Below are positions 35,997 through 44,540 of a DNA stretch of 64,000 nucleotides, piece by piece; position 1 is the stretch's first letter, and each line of letters begins with the position of its first letter. This DNA is from Elusimicrobiota bacterium (GTDB taxonomy: Bacteria; Elusimicrobiota; Elusimicrobia; UBA1565; UBA9628). A program made the position numbers and the translations under genes. The stretch lies in assembly GCA_016209035.1 (NCBI GenBank), contig JACQWX010000066.1, forward strand, positions 1 through 64,000. Direction: 5' to 3'. Under the pieces are notes generated by a model. That model was not told the DNA's origin. It did not search any database and saw only the letters and a program-made list of their open reading frames with translations.

Positions 35997-37745
35997 CTAA
36001 TCCATCATCGTGATGGACAGGACCTCGTCCATCGTAGTCAGGCCCCGGAGCACCTTGCGCCAGCCGCTCGCGCGCAGGTTGAGCTTGCCGAGCTTGTCCG
36101 CCACGGCGCGCAGGCGGGTGAGGTCGCCGCCGTACTTGTAGATTATCTCGCGCATCTCCTTCTCGATGGGGTAGACCTCGAGGATGGCCTTGCGGCCGGC
36201 GTAGCCGGTGCGCGCGCACTTGTCGCAGCCCTTCTCCTTGTAGAAGGTCAGGGTATCGGGGTTCGGCCGGTCCTCGGGCTTGAGCAGCGCCTGGTCGATG
36301 ACCATCTGGACGTCCTCGGCCGTGGGCTTGTAGGGCTTCTTGCACAGCGGGCACAGTATCCGGACCAGCCGTTGGGCCGCGGCCAGGACCAAGGAGCCCG
36401 AGAGGAGGAAGGGCTCGATGCCGAGGTCGATCAAGCGCACGACGGTCGAGAGGGCGTCGTTGGTGTGCAGGGTCGAGAGCACCAGGTGGCCGGTCAGGGC
36501 CGCGCGCAGGCAGGTCTGCGCGGTCTCCTGGTCGCGCACCTCCCCCACCAGGATGACGTCGGGGTCCTGGCGCAGGAAGGAGCGCAGGGCCGCCGCGAAG
36601 GTCAGCCCGATGTTGGCGCGGACCTGCACCTGGTTGATCCCCTCGAGCTTGATTTCCACCGGGTCTTCGATGGTCATGAAGTTCAGCTCGGGGGTCTTGA
36701 TGGTGTTCAAGACCGTGTTGAGGGTCGTGGTCTTGCCCGACCCGGTCGGCCCGGTGAGGAAGATGAGGCCGTGCGGGAGCTGGGCGCAGCGGAGGAAGTC
36801 CTCCTTCTGCTCGGGCTCGAGGCCGATCTTGTCGATGTTGAGCTCCACCGCCCCTTTGTCGAGCAGGCGCATGACCACCTTCTCGCCGTACACCGTCGGG
36901 CAGACCGAGATGCGCAGGTCGATGGTCCGGTTCTGGATCTTCATGGAGAAGGTGCCGTCCTGGGGGAGCCGGCGCTCCGCGATGTCGAGGCGGGAGAGGA
37001 TCTTGATCCTCGAGACCACGGCTCCGAAGAGGTTCTTGGGAGGGGGCATGCGCTCGTAGAGCACGCCGTCGATGCGGAAGCGCAGCATGATCCGCTCGTC
37101 GTAGGAATCGAGGTGGATGTCCGAGGCCCGTTCGGCCACGGCCTGCTTGAGGACGGCGTTGGTGATGGAGACCGCGTGGGCGCTGCCGCCGCCGGTCGAG
37201 TCCTCCTTGTCGAGGTCGAGCTTGATGTCGGAGTCCGGCATGTCCTCGTGGACCTCGGCCGAGGCCGCCTGCTTGTCCATCGTCTTCTCGATGATCTCCC
37301 TGCCGCCCCCCTGGTAGAACTCGTCGATGGCCTTGATGATCTGGGTCTTGGTGGCGACGAAGGGCTGGACCTCGCGGTTGGTGAGGAGTTTCAGGTTGTC
37401 CATCATCACCATGTTGTCCGGGTTGGCCACGGCCACCGCGATGACGCCGTCGTCCAGGAACAAAGGCAGGACCAGGTTCTCCCGCGCGAAGGACTCGTTG
37501 ATGAGCTTGTCGAGGTCCTGGCCCTTCTCGGCCTTGAGGATCTTGTTCTCCTTGGAGGCGTAGGGCATGCCGATCTGCTTGGACACCGCGATGGCGATGT
37601 CCTCCTCGGTGGCAAGGCCCAGCTTGACGACGGCCTCGGCGAACGGACAGCGCGCCTGCTGGGCGGTCTTCAAGGCCTTGGCGTGCTGCTCCATGTCGAG
37701 GATGCCGCTCTGCAGCAGGATCTGGTCAAGGGGGAGCTTCTGCAT
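35997..37745 (-). CDS. pilB: Pilus assembly ATPase PilB/GspE
   Basis: PilB powers pilus extension. The 582-residue protein has an N-terminal GspE-N domain (MQKLPLDQILLQSG), then the core ATPase with Walker A TGPTGSGKTTTLN, the Asp box MTIEDPVE, Walker B DPDVILVGEVRD and the His box STLHTND. A zinc tetracysteine motif is present (CPLCKKPY, then CDKCARTGYAG). Length and order fit PilB, not the retraction ATPase PilT, which is not in the window. A TATACT box ends six bases before the ATG, so the mRNA should be leaderless. Confidence 0.96.
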   Translation of the reverse strand: MQKLPLDQILLQSGILDMEQHAKALKTAQQARCPFAEAVVKLGLATEEDIAIAVSKQIGMPYASKENKILKAEKGQDLDKLINESFARENLVLPLFLDDGVIAVAVANPDNMVMMDNLKLLTNREVQPFVATKTQIIKAIDEFYQGGGREIIEKTMDKQAASAEVHEDMPDSDIKLDLDKEDSTGGGSAHAVSITNAVLKQAVAERASDIHLDSYDERIMLRFRIDGVLYERMPPPKNLFGAVVSRIKILSRLDIAERRLPQDGTFSMKIQNRTIDLRISVCPTVYGEKVVMRLLDKGAVELNIDKIGLEPEQKEDFLRCAQLPHGLIFLTGPTGSGKTTTLNTVLNTIKTPELNFMTIEDPVEIKLEGINQVQVRANIGLTFAAALRSFLRQDPDVILVGEVRDQETAQTCLRAALTGHLVLSTLHTNDALSTVVRLIDLGIEPFLLSGSLVLAAAQRLVRILCPLCKKPYKPTAEDVQMVIDQALLKPEDRPNPDTLTFYKEKGCDKCARTGYAGRKAILEVYPIEKEMREIIYKYGGDLTRLRAVADKLGKLNLRASGWRKVLRGLTTMDEVLSITMMD

Positions 37746-37751
37746 ACCTGA

Positions 37752-37757
37752 AGTATA
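37752..37757 (-). promoter_or_regulatory. -10 box giving a leaderless pilB mRNA
   Basis: TATACT on the minus strand with exactly six bases between it and the pilB ATG at 37745. It allows pilB-pilC and pilins to be transcribed apart from the upstream pilus genes. Confidence 0.5.
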
Positions 37758-37810
37758 ACTCGAACGGCGCCAATCTTCAAGAGGAAATGTCCGACACCGG
37801 GCCCGGCGCC

Positions 37811-37853
37811 TCGTCGGCGATTAGACGCGCTCCGCGCGTCTAATCGCCGACGA
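37811..37853. terminator. 20-bp hairpin at the end of the secretin gene
   Basis: A perfect 20-bp inverted repeat with a 3-base loop, containing the last codons and the stop of the secretin gene. There is no T-run after it, so it may be a Rho-assisted terminator, an mRNA-stability hairpin, or another dispersed palindrome. It separates the pilMN-pilQ genes from pilB. Confidence 0.5.
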
Positions 37854-39519
37854 CGGTGGGCGTGATGAAGATGACGAGGTCCGTATTGGCCCTGCGCATG
37901 GACGTGGAGGTGAACAGCCACCCCACGAGCGGGATGTACCCCAGGAACGGGACCTTGCGCACCACCTTGGTTTCCGTGGACTGCAGGAGCCCCCCCAGCA
38001 CCAGGGTCTGACCGTTCTTGATCCGCACCATGGTGGAAACGCCCCGCGTGGTGGCGTCGAACACCGGCTGGGAGCCCTGGGAGATGGCCGACGCCTGGAC
38101 GTCGGTGAAGGTCGGCTGGATGAGCATGGTGATGTAGCCGTCCTTGTTGATCTGCGGGGTGACCGTCAAGACGAGACCGGTCTTGACCCGCTCGACCGTC
38201 ACGGCCGAGCTGGTCAGGCTTCCGCCGCTCGAGGACTGCTGCTGGAGCGCCACGGCCTGGCTCTTCGCGACTTGGATGACGGCCGGCTTGTTGTTGAGGG
38301 TGAGCACCTTGGGCTTGCCGAGGAAGCGGGCCTCGGAGCGGCTGACCAGCGCCCTCAGCACGACCTTGAGCGAGGTGAGGTCGAAGAGGCCGGGGAGCAG
38401 GGCGCCGGGGGCAGGGACCGTGGCCGGGACGGTGACGCCTCTCTCGTTATACAGAGTTTCAGCCGAGACGCTCTTGGTTGCTTCGCCGGTGGCATCCGTC
38501 ATTCCCGTCGTGACGCCTCCGGCCGTGAACGGGTCGAAGAAATGCGCGTGCCCGAGGTTCGTCGGAAGGTTGAGCGGGAAGGTGGTCTCGCGCGTGCCGG
38601 CCGTGAAGCTGGCGAGCTCTCCGCTCGCGCCTCCCCACTCGAAGCCGAGTTCCCGGGCGCGGTCGGAGTTGATCTCCACGATCTGGGCCTCGATCATGAC
38701 CTGCGGGGTCTTCTTGTCGAGCTCCGCGATGATCTGCTCGACCTGCGGGAAGGACTCCGGGATGTCGGTGATGATGATCGCGTTGGTCCGGGGCTCCAGG
38801 GCGATCTTGCCGGCCTTGCTGAGCACGCTCTGCAGCACGTTGACGATGGAGATGTCGGACTGCGCGCCGCCGGAGCTCGCCCCGATCACGCCCATGGACG
38901 TCGGGGTGATCGCGTCGGTCTCCGACTTGGCCGTGCCCAGGGGGATCAGGGGGATGTAGGCCAGGGTGTAGATGCGGGTGATCACCGGCTCGGCGGCCTT
39001 CGACCGGGGGGCGATGACGAAGGTGTTGCTCTTGCCGATCTGCTGGTAGGTCAGGCCCTTGATCTCGAGAAGGATCTGCAGGGCCTCGCGCACCGTCACG
39101 TTCTGCAGGAAGGCCGTGATCTGCTTGGTCTCGAGACCCTCCGTGATGATGAAGTTCACCTTGGACTGGGCGGAGATGGTGTCCAGGAAGGTGGCGAGCG
39201 GCGCTCCCTTGACCCGCACCGTGACGCGGGTCTCGAGCGGGTTCAAGGGGGAGGCGGGGGCGGTCTTCGCGGGCGCGGCCGCGCCGATCTGGATGCCGAC
39301 CGAGGGGCGTGGAGCGGACTCCCCCTCCCCGCCGGGGCCTGCGCCCTCGTCCGTGGGCACGCCGAGAGGGCCGCTCTCGCCCGCCGGGGCTTGGCTGCCC
39401 TTGAAATCCGGGTTGGCGACGGGCTCCTCGCGGCGCCGTTGCGCGAAGCCCGGGCTGGCCGAGGCCAAGATGATCTGGACGGCGACTGCGACGGCGCCGA
39501 TGCGCTTTGCTGTCATCAT
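37840..39519 (-). CDS. pilQ: Outer-membrane secretin PilQ
   Basis: PilQ forms the outer-membrane pore for the pilus. The 559-residue protein has a signal peptide (cleavage near GFAQ), an acidic Pro-rich stretch, and N-domains. One is a secretin/TonB short N-terminal domain (PLATFLDTISAQSKVNFIITEG) and another reads NAIIITDIPESFPQVEQIIAELD. The secretin core follows, with VPFLGYIPLVGWLFTS near the C-terminus. It lacks the AMIN domains of proteobacterial PilQ. It follows the pilP-like gene by 14 bases. Confidence 0.94.
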   Translation of the reverse strand: MMTAKRIGAVAVAVQIILASASPGFAQRRREEPVANPDFKGSQAPAGESGPLGVPTDEGAGPGGEGESAPRPSVGIQIGAAAPAKTAPASPLNPLETRVTVRVKGAPLATFLDTISAQSKVNFIITEGLETKQITAFLQNVTVREALQILLEIKGLTYQQIGKSNTFVIAPRSKAAEPVITRIYTLAYIPLIPLGTAKSETDAITPTSMGVIGASSGGAQSDISIVNVLQSVLSKAGKIALEPRTNAIIITDIPESFPQVEQIIAELDKKTPQVMIEAQIVEINSDRARELGFEWGGASGELASFTAGTRETTFPLNLPTNLGHAHFFDPFTAGGVTTGMTDATGEATKSVSAETLYNERGVTVPATVPAPGALLPGLFDLTSLKVVLRALVSRSEARFLGKPKVLTLNNKPAVIQVAKSQAVALQQQSSSGGSLTSSAVTVERVKTGLVLTVTPQINKDGYITMLIQPTFTDVQASAISQGSQPVFDATTRGVSTMVRIKNGQTLVLGGLLQSTETKVVRKVPFLGYIPLVGWLFTSTSMRRANTDLVIFITPTVVGD

Positions 39520-39533
39520 GATGTCTCCCTAAG

Positions 39534-40298
39534 TCACTGCATGTGCTTCGTGAAGGTCCTGCCCTTGTGCGAGAACGTGACGCTGCTCGGCAAGATCTTC
39601 ATGACCTTGATCCCCGTCCGTCCGACCCACTCGCCCTCGCCGAACATGTCGTTGTTGATGATGGCCTTGTTGCCCTCCGGCATGGCCACGATGCCCTGCA
39701 GGCTCAAGGTCTGCTCCACCGGCTTATCCTTGCGCGCCTTGGCCTGCCGCGCCTGGTCCTCGACCTCCTTGCGCTTGATGAGCCTCTCGAGCTCGTCCTG
39801 CTCGATGAGGAACTGGTCGTAGGGCGAGAGCAAAGGGTCGCGCCAATCGACCGCCGCCAGGTCCGCGGTGCTCACCGCCACCTCAACCCCCGGCGCGGCC
39901 TGCGCCTGCGGCGCAGGCGCGGATGGCGCGGGCGCCTGGGGAGCGGCCGCCGGGGCCTCGACCGCGGCGGGCTGCGGGGCCGGCTCCGCCTGGGGCGCCG
40001 TCGCATCGACTACGGCCGCCGCCGCCTGCGATGCGGTCTCGGCGCCGGCGGCGACTCCGGCCTCGACCGCCTGGGGCGCCCCAGGCTCGGGGGTCGACGC
40101 GGGCGCGCCGATCGGGTTGGTGAGTTTCGCTGCGCCGGCCGGCTCCGGGAACAGCCCCCCCTCCGGGACGCGCTTCTTGATCCGGTCCGCCATCTTGTTC
40201 TCGCGGTCCTTCGCCACGTAGGACTTGTAGTACATGAGGGCCGGCACCGCGAGGACGACGGCCAGGAAGATCCAGCCCAGCGACCCCCGTGTCTTCAT
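39534..40298 (-). CDS. pilP: PilP-like pilus lipo/alignment protein
   Basis: A 254-residue protein with one N-terminal membrane segment (LGWIFLAVVLAVPALMYY). An Ala/Pro/Gln-rich linker covers about residues 45-140, and the C-terminal domain has the PilP features DPLLSPYD, LSLQGIVAMPEGNKAIIN and KVMKILPSSVTF. PilP connects PilN/PilO to the secretin. Unlike typical PilP it has no lipobox. The start at 40298 overlaps the pilO stop by 4 bp. A palindrome at 39898-39918 encodes part of the linker. Confidence 0.82.
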   Translation of the reverse strand: MKTRGSLGWIFLAVVLAVPALMYYKSYVAKDRENKMADRIKKRVPEGGLFPEPAGAAKLTNPIGAPASTPEPGAPQAVEAGVAAGAETASQAAAAVVDATAPQAEPAPQPAAVEAPAAAPQAPAPSAPAPQAQAAPGVEVAVSTADLAAVDWRDPLLSPYDQFLIEQDELERLIKRKEVEDQARQAKARKDKPVEQTLSLQGIVAMPEGNKAIINNDMFGEGEWVGRTGIKVMKILPSSVTFSHKGRTFTKHMQ

Positions 40299-40885
40299 CG
40301 ATCCAACCTCTGTTTCGGGATGATCGTGGCGATCTCGCAGTTGAGTTCGTTGGCGCCGATCGCCGCGGCCTGCTTCTTGGCGATGACCACCGAGTTGATA
40401 TGGATGATGGGACTGCCGGACTCGATGCGGTTGAGCCACCGGACCGCTTCCATGAACCGGACGGTCGCGCCCACGCTGACCTGCTGGGTGATGATTCCGC
40501 CCATTTCAGCCTCCGCCATGGGAGGCAGCTTCTCCGGCACGATGTTCTCCGCCTTGAGCGAGTCCACCAGGGACTTGAAGAGCCACTGTTCGCGGTCCTC
40601 CAGGCGCGGCAGATGGGAGTAGGACCAAGAGAGCCGGTCGCGCTTGGCTCTGAATTCCTCCGCGTACCTCGAGACGGATTGGGCCGTCGCGATCTTGGCG
40701 TCGAGCGAGTTCGCCTTCTTCACGCCGGGCTTGTAGATGAGCTGGTGCGCGCAGAGCACGAGGATCGCTCCGATGATGATGGGGCGGCCGAAATGCGGGA
40801 GCCCCTTCTCCCTGAAGACGCCGACGACCGTCTCCAAGTCGGCTTGGAGGCCCGCGATGATCGACGCGAAATCGGTTCTCGTCAT
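40295..40885 (-). CDS. pilO: PilO-like pilus alignment protein
   Basis: A 196-residue protein with one membrane helix near residues 35-50 (PIIIGAILVLCAHQLIY). A coiled-coil stretch follows (KKANSLDAKIATAQSVSRYAEEFRAKRD), then a small alpha-beta domain. This is the PilO plan, and the position between the PilM-PilN fusion and pilP agrees. Sequence similarity alone would be weak. The start codon follows the fusion's stop by 13 bases. Confidence 0.75.
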   Translation of the reverse strand: MTRTDFASIIAGLQADLETVVGVFREKGLPHFGRPIIIGAILVLCAHQLIYKPGVKKANSLDAKIATAQSVSRYAEEFRAKRDRLSWSYSHLPRLEDREQWLFKSLVDSLKAENIVPEKLPPMAEAEMGGIITQQVSVGATVRFMEAVRWLNRIESGSPIIHINSVVIAKKQAAAIGANELNCEIATIIPKQRLDR

Positions 40886-40898
40886 CCGTCGTCCTCTC

Positions 40899-42539
40899 CT
40901 AGGTCTTCTTGCGCACCTTCATCGTGATGTCGAACATGGTCCTAGCCTCGAGTTTCCTCTTGTAAGAGTCGCGTTCGCTCTGGACCGGCGATGCCCCGGA
41001 GTCCTGCGTCATGGCCTGCTGGGAGAGCTGGATCGCGATGTCGTCGAAGATCCTGGTCAGGGCGGGCGACCTGCCGAGCTTGTCCTTGAACTCCAGCGCC
41101 TTCGTCTGTTCGTCGGAGACGTTGGCGCCCATCGCGTGCCCCGTGAGGCGGATCTCGGCCGGGTTGGAGACGCCCGGCTTGATCGGGTTGCTGATCAGGA
41201 TCCTCGTCAGCCAGACTTTCTCCGGGAGGGCGTCCACCATGGCTTTGAGCATGGGCACGACCGCGGGCCGGCCGGCGCCCGAGAGGTCGGGCAGGTTCGA
41301 GAGCTGGTCCTGCATCGAGGCGATCATGTTCTCGATGTCCATGGGGCTTTTCCCCTTGAAGAGGGCCTCGATGTCGGGCTGCGGGGTGAAGGCGCGCAGG
41401 CCCCGGGTCTTGTTCCAGTACTTCAGATGGTTCACGGCGCCGAGGGCCGCGAGGATGAGGGACGCCAACAGCGAGATCGAGAAGAAGTACTTGACCGTGA
41501 GCCGTTCGCCGTCGCCGATCTTGCCCACGGGGCTCAGCTCCAGGGTCATGGCCGACGGCGCGATGAACCGGAGCGCCGCGCCGACCGAGGCGTAGCCTCC
41601 CCAATCGCCGCCCTTGATCCCCAGCAGGCCCGCGGTGTCGTGGCTCTCCGCCGTCATGGACAGCTCGGAGCCGAAGGCGTCCTTCCAGCCCGCCAGCTCG
41701 GGGGTGGAGCCGCTGATCCGCACGGCCGCGAGGTTCCCGACGCCGAGCTGCTTCTGGGCGAAGGCCACGCAGCCCCCCAGGTCGACCTTGCGCTGGTCGG
41801 AGACGTAGGCCTCGGGCCCCAGGAAGACCTCTCGGAAGAAGACGGGCAGGCCTTTGTCCGAGATGAGCACGCGCACGCTGCCGCCGTCGAAATGCACTTG
41901 GGCGTAGGGCTCGCGCACCTTGGCCGGTTCGACGGCGTTCCAGAGCCTGAGCATGGAGCAGGGGGCCACCTCCATGCCCACCACCCGCAGGCCCAGGGAT
42001 TCCATCAGGGCGGAGATGCTGGGGAGGTTCTTGGACGGGACGCACGCGACCAGGGCGGCCTGCCGGGGCCTGTTGTCCGGGCCCATGGGCATCGGCAGCA
42101 CCTGGTAGTCGAGGGACAGCATGTCCAGCGGCACGGGGATGAATTTCTTGGCTTCCAGCGGGATGGCGGACTTCCAGAAGCGGCGGTCCACCGCCGGCAT
42201 CGTGAAGTACCGCAGCAGGCCCAGGTGGTGGGAGAGGGTGACGATCACGTCCTTGGAGTTCCAGCGCAGCTGCGAGATGGCCTGGCGGATGAGCGCCGAG
42301 AGTTTGGGGACGTCGGCGAGGAAGTCCGTGACCAGGGTAGGGTTGGTCGACGGCTCCTTGCCTTGTTCCGGGACCGGGACCGGGACGCGGACGAGGTGGT
42401 CCACCACGGGCTTTCCCTTGACGGTGTGGACTTCGCAGACGTAGATGATGTCCGGGCTCAGGTAGACGCCCAGGCAGCGCGAGAGCTTCGGCGTCACCTT
42501 GCCGAAAGCCAGCTGCTCGATGAGCGGGTCGATCTCCAT
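40899..42539 (-). CDS. pilM: Fused PilM-PilN pilus assembly protein
   Basis: A 546-residue protein. Residues 1 to about 345 are an actin-like PilM domain (CLGVYLSPDIIYVCEV, VVGMEVAPCSMLRLW, VHFDGGSVRVLISDKGLPVF). A membrane helix (FFSISLLASLILAALGAV, about 355-375) and a PilN-like domain to the C-terminus follow, with MLKAMVDALPEKVWLTRILI. In most bacteria PilM is a separate soluble protein that grips the cytoplasmic tail of PilN. Here that contact is built in covalently. It lies 7 bases after the OmpA-type gene. Confidence 0.85.
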   Translation of the reverse strand: MEIDPLIEQLAFGKVTPKLSRCLGVYLSPDIIYVCEVHTVKGKPVVDHLVRVPVPVPEQGKEPSTNPTLVTDFLADVPKLSALIRQAISQLRWNSKDVIVTLSHHLGLLRYFTMPAVDRRFWKSAIPLEAKKFIPVPLDMLSLDYQVLPMPMGPDNRPRQAALVACVPSKNLPSISALMESLGLRVVGMEVAPCSMLRLWNAVEPAKVREPYAQVHFDGGSVRVLISDKGLPVFFREVFLGPEAYVSDQRKVDLGGCVAFAQKQLGVGNLAAVRISGSTPELAGWKDAFGSELSMTAESHDTAGLLGIKGGDWGGYASVGAALRFIAPSAMTLELSPVGKIGDGERLTVKYFFSISLLASLILAALGAVNHLKYWNKTRGLRAFTPQPDIEALFKGKSPMDIENMIASMQDQLSNLPDLSGAGRPAVVPMLKAMVDALPEKVWLTRILISNPIKPGVSNPAEIRLTGHAMGANVSDEQTKALEFKDKLGRSPALTRIFDDIAIQLSQQAMTQDSGASPVQSERDSYKRKLEARTMFDITMKVRKKT

Positions 42540-42546
42540 GAGGGCC

Positions 42547-44499
42547 CTAGGGCGCAGCCGTCAGCCGCACCTCCACCTTGTCCGCCTCCGAGGCGGACGA
42601 CTGGATCTGGATCCTCTCCGGCGGGACCCCGTGCTTGCGCATGAGCCTGTCCGCGACGTCTCCGGCGCGTTTCTTGGCGAGAGCCGCCGCTTCCAGGCCC
42701 GTGCCGCGCGCGTGCCCGGTGATGTCAATACTACTCTTCTTATCCGTCGCCAACGCCTCCCCGATCTGGTCCACCACCTGCTCGGCTTGGGGCCTCAGCT
42801 CCGACGACTCGGGGTCGAAGGCGATCTCGAAGGGGCCTTTGGCGCCGGCCGCCGGCGCAGGCGCAGGCCCGGCCTCCTCCTTCTTGGCCCCGGCGGCGAC
42901 CCGGCGGACCTTCTTCGGCCGGGCCGGCCTCTTGGCGGCGGGCGCCGCCCCGATGGTGACCCCTTTCACCAGGGTCTCGGGCGCGTCCACCTGGGGCTCT
43001 CCCCCGACGGCGCCCAGGTCCGCGGGCGGCGGTCCGGCCGGCGAGCGTCCGATGGCGAGGTCGGAGGCCTGCGAGTCTTGCGACCGGGCGGCGGACCTCG
43101 GCGTCCCGGGCGGCTGCGCCGCGCCGCCGAGTTGGATCCAGCGGTGCAGGGTCCGCGAGCGGTTCTTCGCGTCGGTCGCGGTCAGGACGCACTCGTAGCG
43201 GCCGGCGGGGAGCGGGTCGCCGAAGTAGCTCTTGCGTCCGTTCCAGAAGATCTGATGGAAGACGGGGCCGGAGCCCACGACGTCGTTGAGCGGGGCGAGG
43301 TCCTCCCCTTCCTCCAGGGAAGGCCGCAGGAGCCGGAACCTCCAGGAGGCCAGCCCGGCCGGCGGCTCGATCACGGAGAACTCGATGACGGCGCCCTCGG
43401 AGAGCCCCGGGTTGAGACGGTCGGGGAACACGCCCAGGGACATGGTCGGCCCGGCGTCGTGGGCGGCCACGCTTTCCATCACAAGGTCGAGGGGGCGGTT
43501 GTAGACGAAGACGAGCAGGATCCCCCTGTAATCCTTGAGGGCCTTGGGCGTCTCTACCTGGCTCGACAGGAGGTTGACCCGGACCCTCGCCGGGGAGATG
43601 CCCGCCGAGAACAGGTGGGAGCTGATCCCCATGGTGCGCCTCATGTCGAGCACCTTGGGATCGCCGATGGAGGTCCCTTCCGGGAGGATCACGATCTGGG
43701 CGTTCTTCAGGGAGTAGACGATCCCCGTCAGCGCGTCGAGGATGGGCTTGGCGGTCTTCTTGAAGGCGATGCCTGATTGGAACAGGATCGGAGTCGGGAT
43801 GCCGATCGCCTCGGGGTTCCCGTCGGGCCCGATGGCGACCTGGATCTCCTCGGTCTCCCGGAGCTTCTCCAGGTTGCGGGTGAAGACGGCCCTGATCTTG
43901 GCGCGGATGTCCTTCTCGACGGCTTCCCGGCTCGGCTTGCGGACTTGCGGGGGCGCGGGTTCGCTCTCGTCCTCTTCCTCGACTCTCGGCCGCCTGACGG
44001 ACCCGCGGCGCGGCTCCGGGGCCACCATCCTGGGCTGGTCCGGCTCCACCACGACCTCGGGGCCGGCAGGGACGGCCGGCGCGTGGGCCGGGGCCCGGGC
44101 CTGCCGCGCAGCCGCCTCAGGCGGTTGCGAGCGCGTCGCGTCCCGCTTCGGCGCGACGACCGCGGGCGCCGGCTCCTCGTCCGTCACCGTCACCACACCC
44201 GCGGGGTGGGTCCTGTCCCCTCCTTTCCCCGGGACCGCCCCCGAGGCGTTCATCCGCTGGGTGATGAGGTTGATGTACTCGTTGGCGAGCGGGCGCTCGG
44301 CGGCGTCGCCGCGGGTCAGGACGTCCATGAACCGGTCCATGGCCTGGCCGTCCTCGCCGCGCTCGTAGAACATGATGGCGAGCTTCATCTGGCGGCTCAA
44401 GGTCCTCTCTTCGGCGAGGCTTCGGCCGGCCAGGGCGGCAAGGCCGAGGCCGAAGGCCGCCAAGGCCGCCAACAGCGTCCGCCACGCCGATCTCTTCAT
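42547..44499 (-). CDS. Envelope protein with two OmpA-like domains
   Basis: A 650-residue exported protein (signal peptide MKRSAWRTLLAALAAFGLGLAALAG). A helical repeat-like segment comes first, then a Pro-rich charged linker. The first OmpA-like domain (about 225-335) contains FQSGIAFKKTAKPILDAL. A beta domain of unknown type follows. A standard C-terminal OmpA domain (about 550-650) has IAFDPESSELRPQAEQVVDQI and IDITGHARGTG. OmpA domains bind peptidoglycan, so it may anchor the pilus complex to the wall. The start at 44499 fits a TGTAAT box at 44512-44517; a GTG at 44508 is possible. Confidence 0.75.
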   Translation of the reverse strand: MKRSAWRTLLAALAAFGLGLAALAGRSLAEERTLSRQMKLAIMFYERGEDGQAMDRFMDVLTRGDAAERPLANEYINLITQRMNASGAVPGKGGDRTHPAGVVTVTDEEPAPAVVAPKRDATRSQPPEAAARQARAPAHAPAVPAGPEVVVEPDQPRMVAPEPRRGSVRRPRVEEEDESEPAPPQVRKPSREAVEKDIRAKIRAVFTRNLEKLRETEEIQVAIGPDGNPEAIGIPTPILFQSGIAFKKTAKPILDALTGIVYSLKNAQIVILPEGTSIGDPKVLDMRRTMGISSHLFSAGISPARVRVNLLSSQVETPKALKDYRGILLVFVYNRPLDLVMESVAAHDAGPTMSLGVFPDRLNPGLSEGAVIEFSVIEPPAGLASWRFRLLRPSLEEGEDLAPLNDVVGSGPVFHQIFWNGRKSYFGDPLPAGRYECVLTATDAKNRSRTLHRWIQLGGAAQPPGTPRSAARSQDSQASDLAIGRSPAGPPPADLGAVGGEPQVDAPETLVKGVTIGAAPAAKRPARPKKVRRVAAGAKKEEAGPAPAPAAGAKGPFEIAFDPESSELRPQAEQVVDQIGEALATDKKSSIDITGHARGTGLEAAALAKKRAGDVADRLMRKHGVPPERIQIQSSASEADKVEVRLTAAP

Positions 44500-44540
44500 C
44501 GGGCTCACGCTATTACATTTAGTCGAAACGCATTACTGAT

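Noticed and set aside
37746..37839. Classical intrinsic terminator between pilQ and pilB
   Set aside because: The hairpin is strong but no T-run follows on the transcribed strand; listed only as a hairpin of uncertain role.
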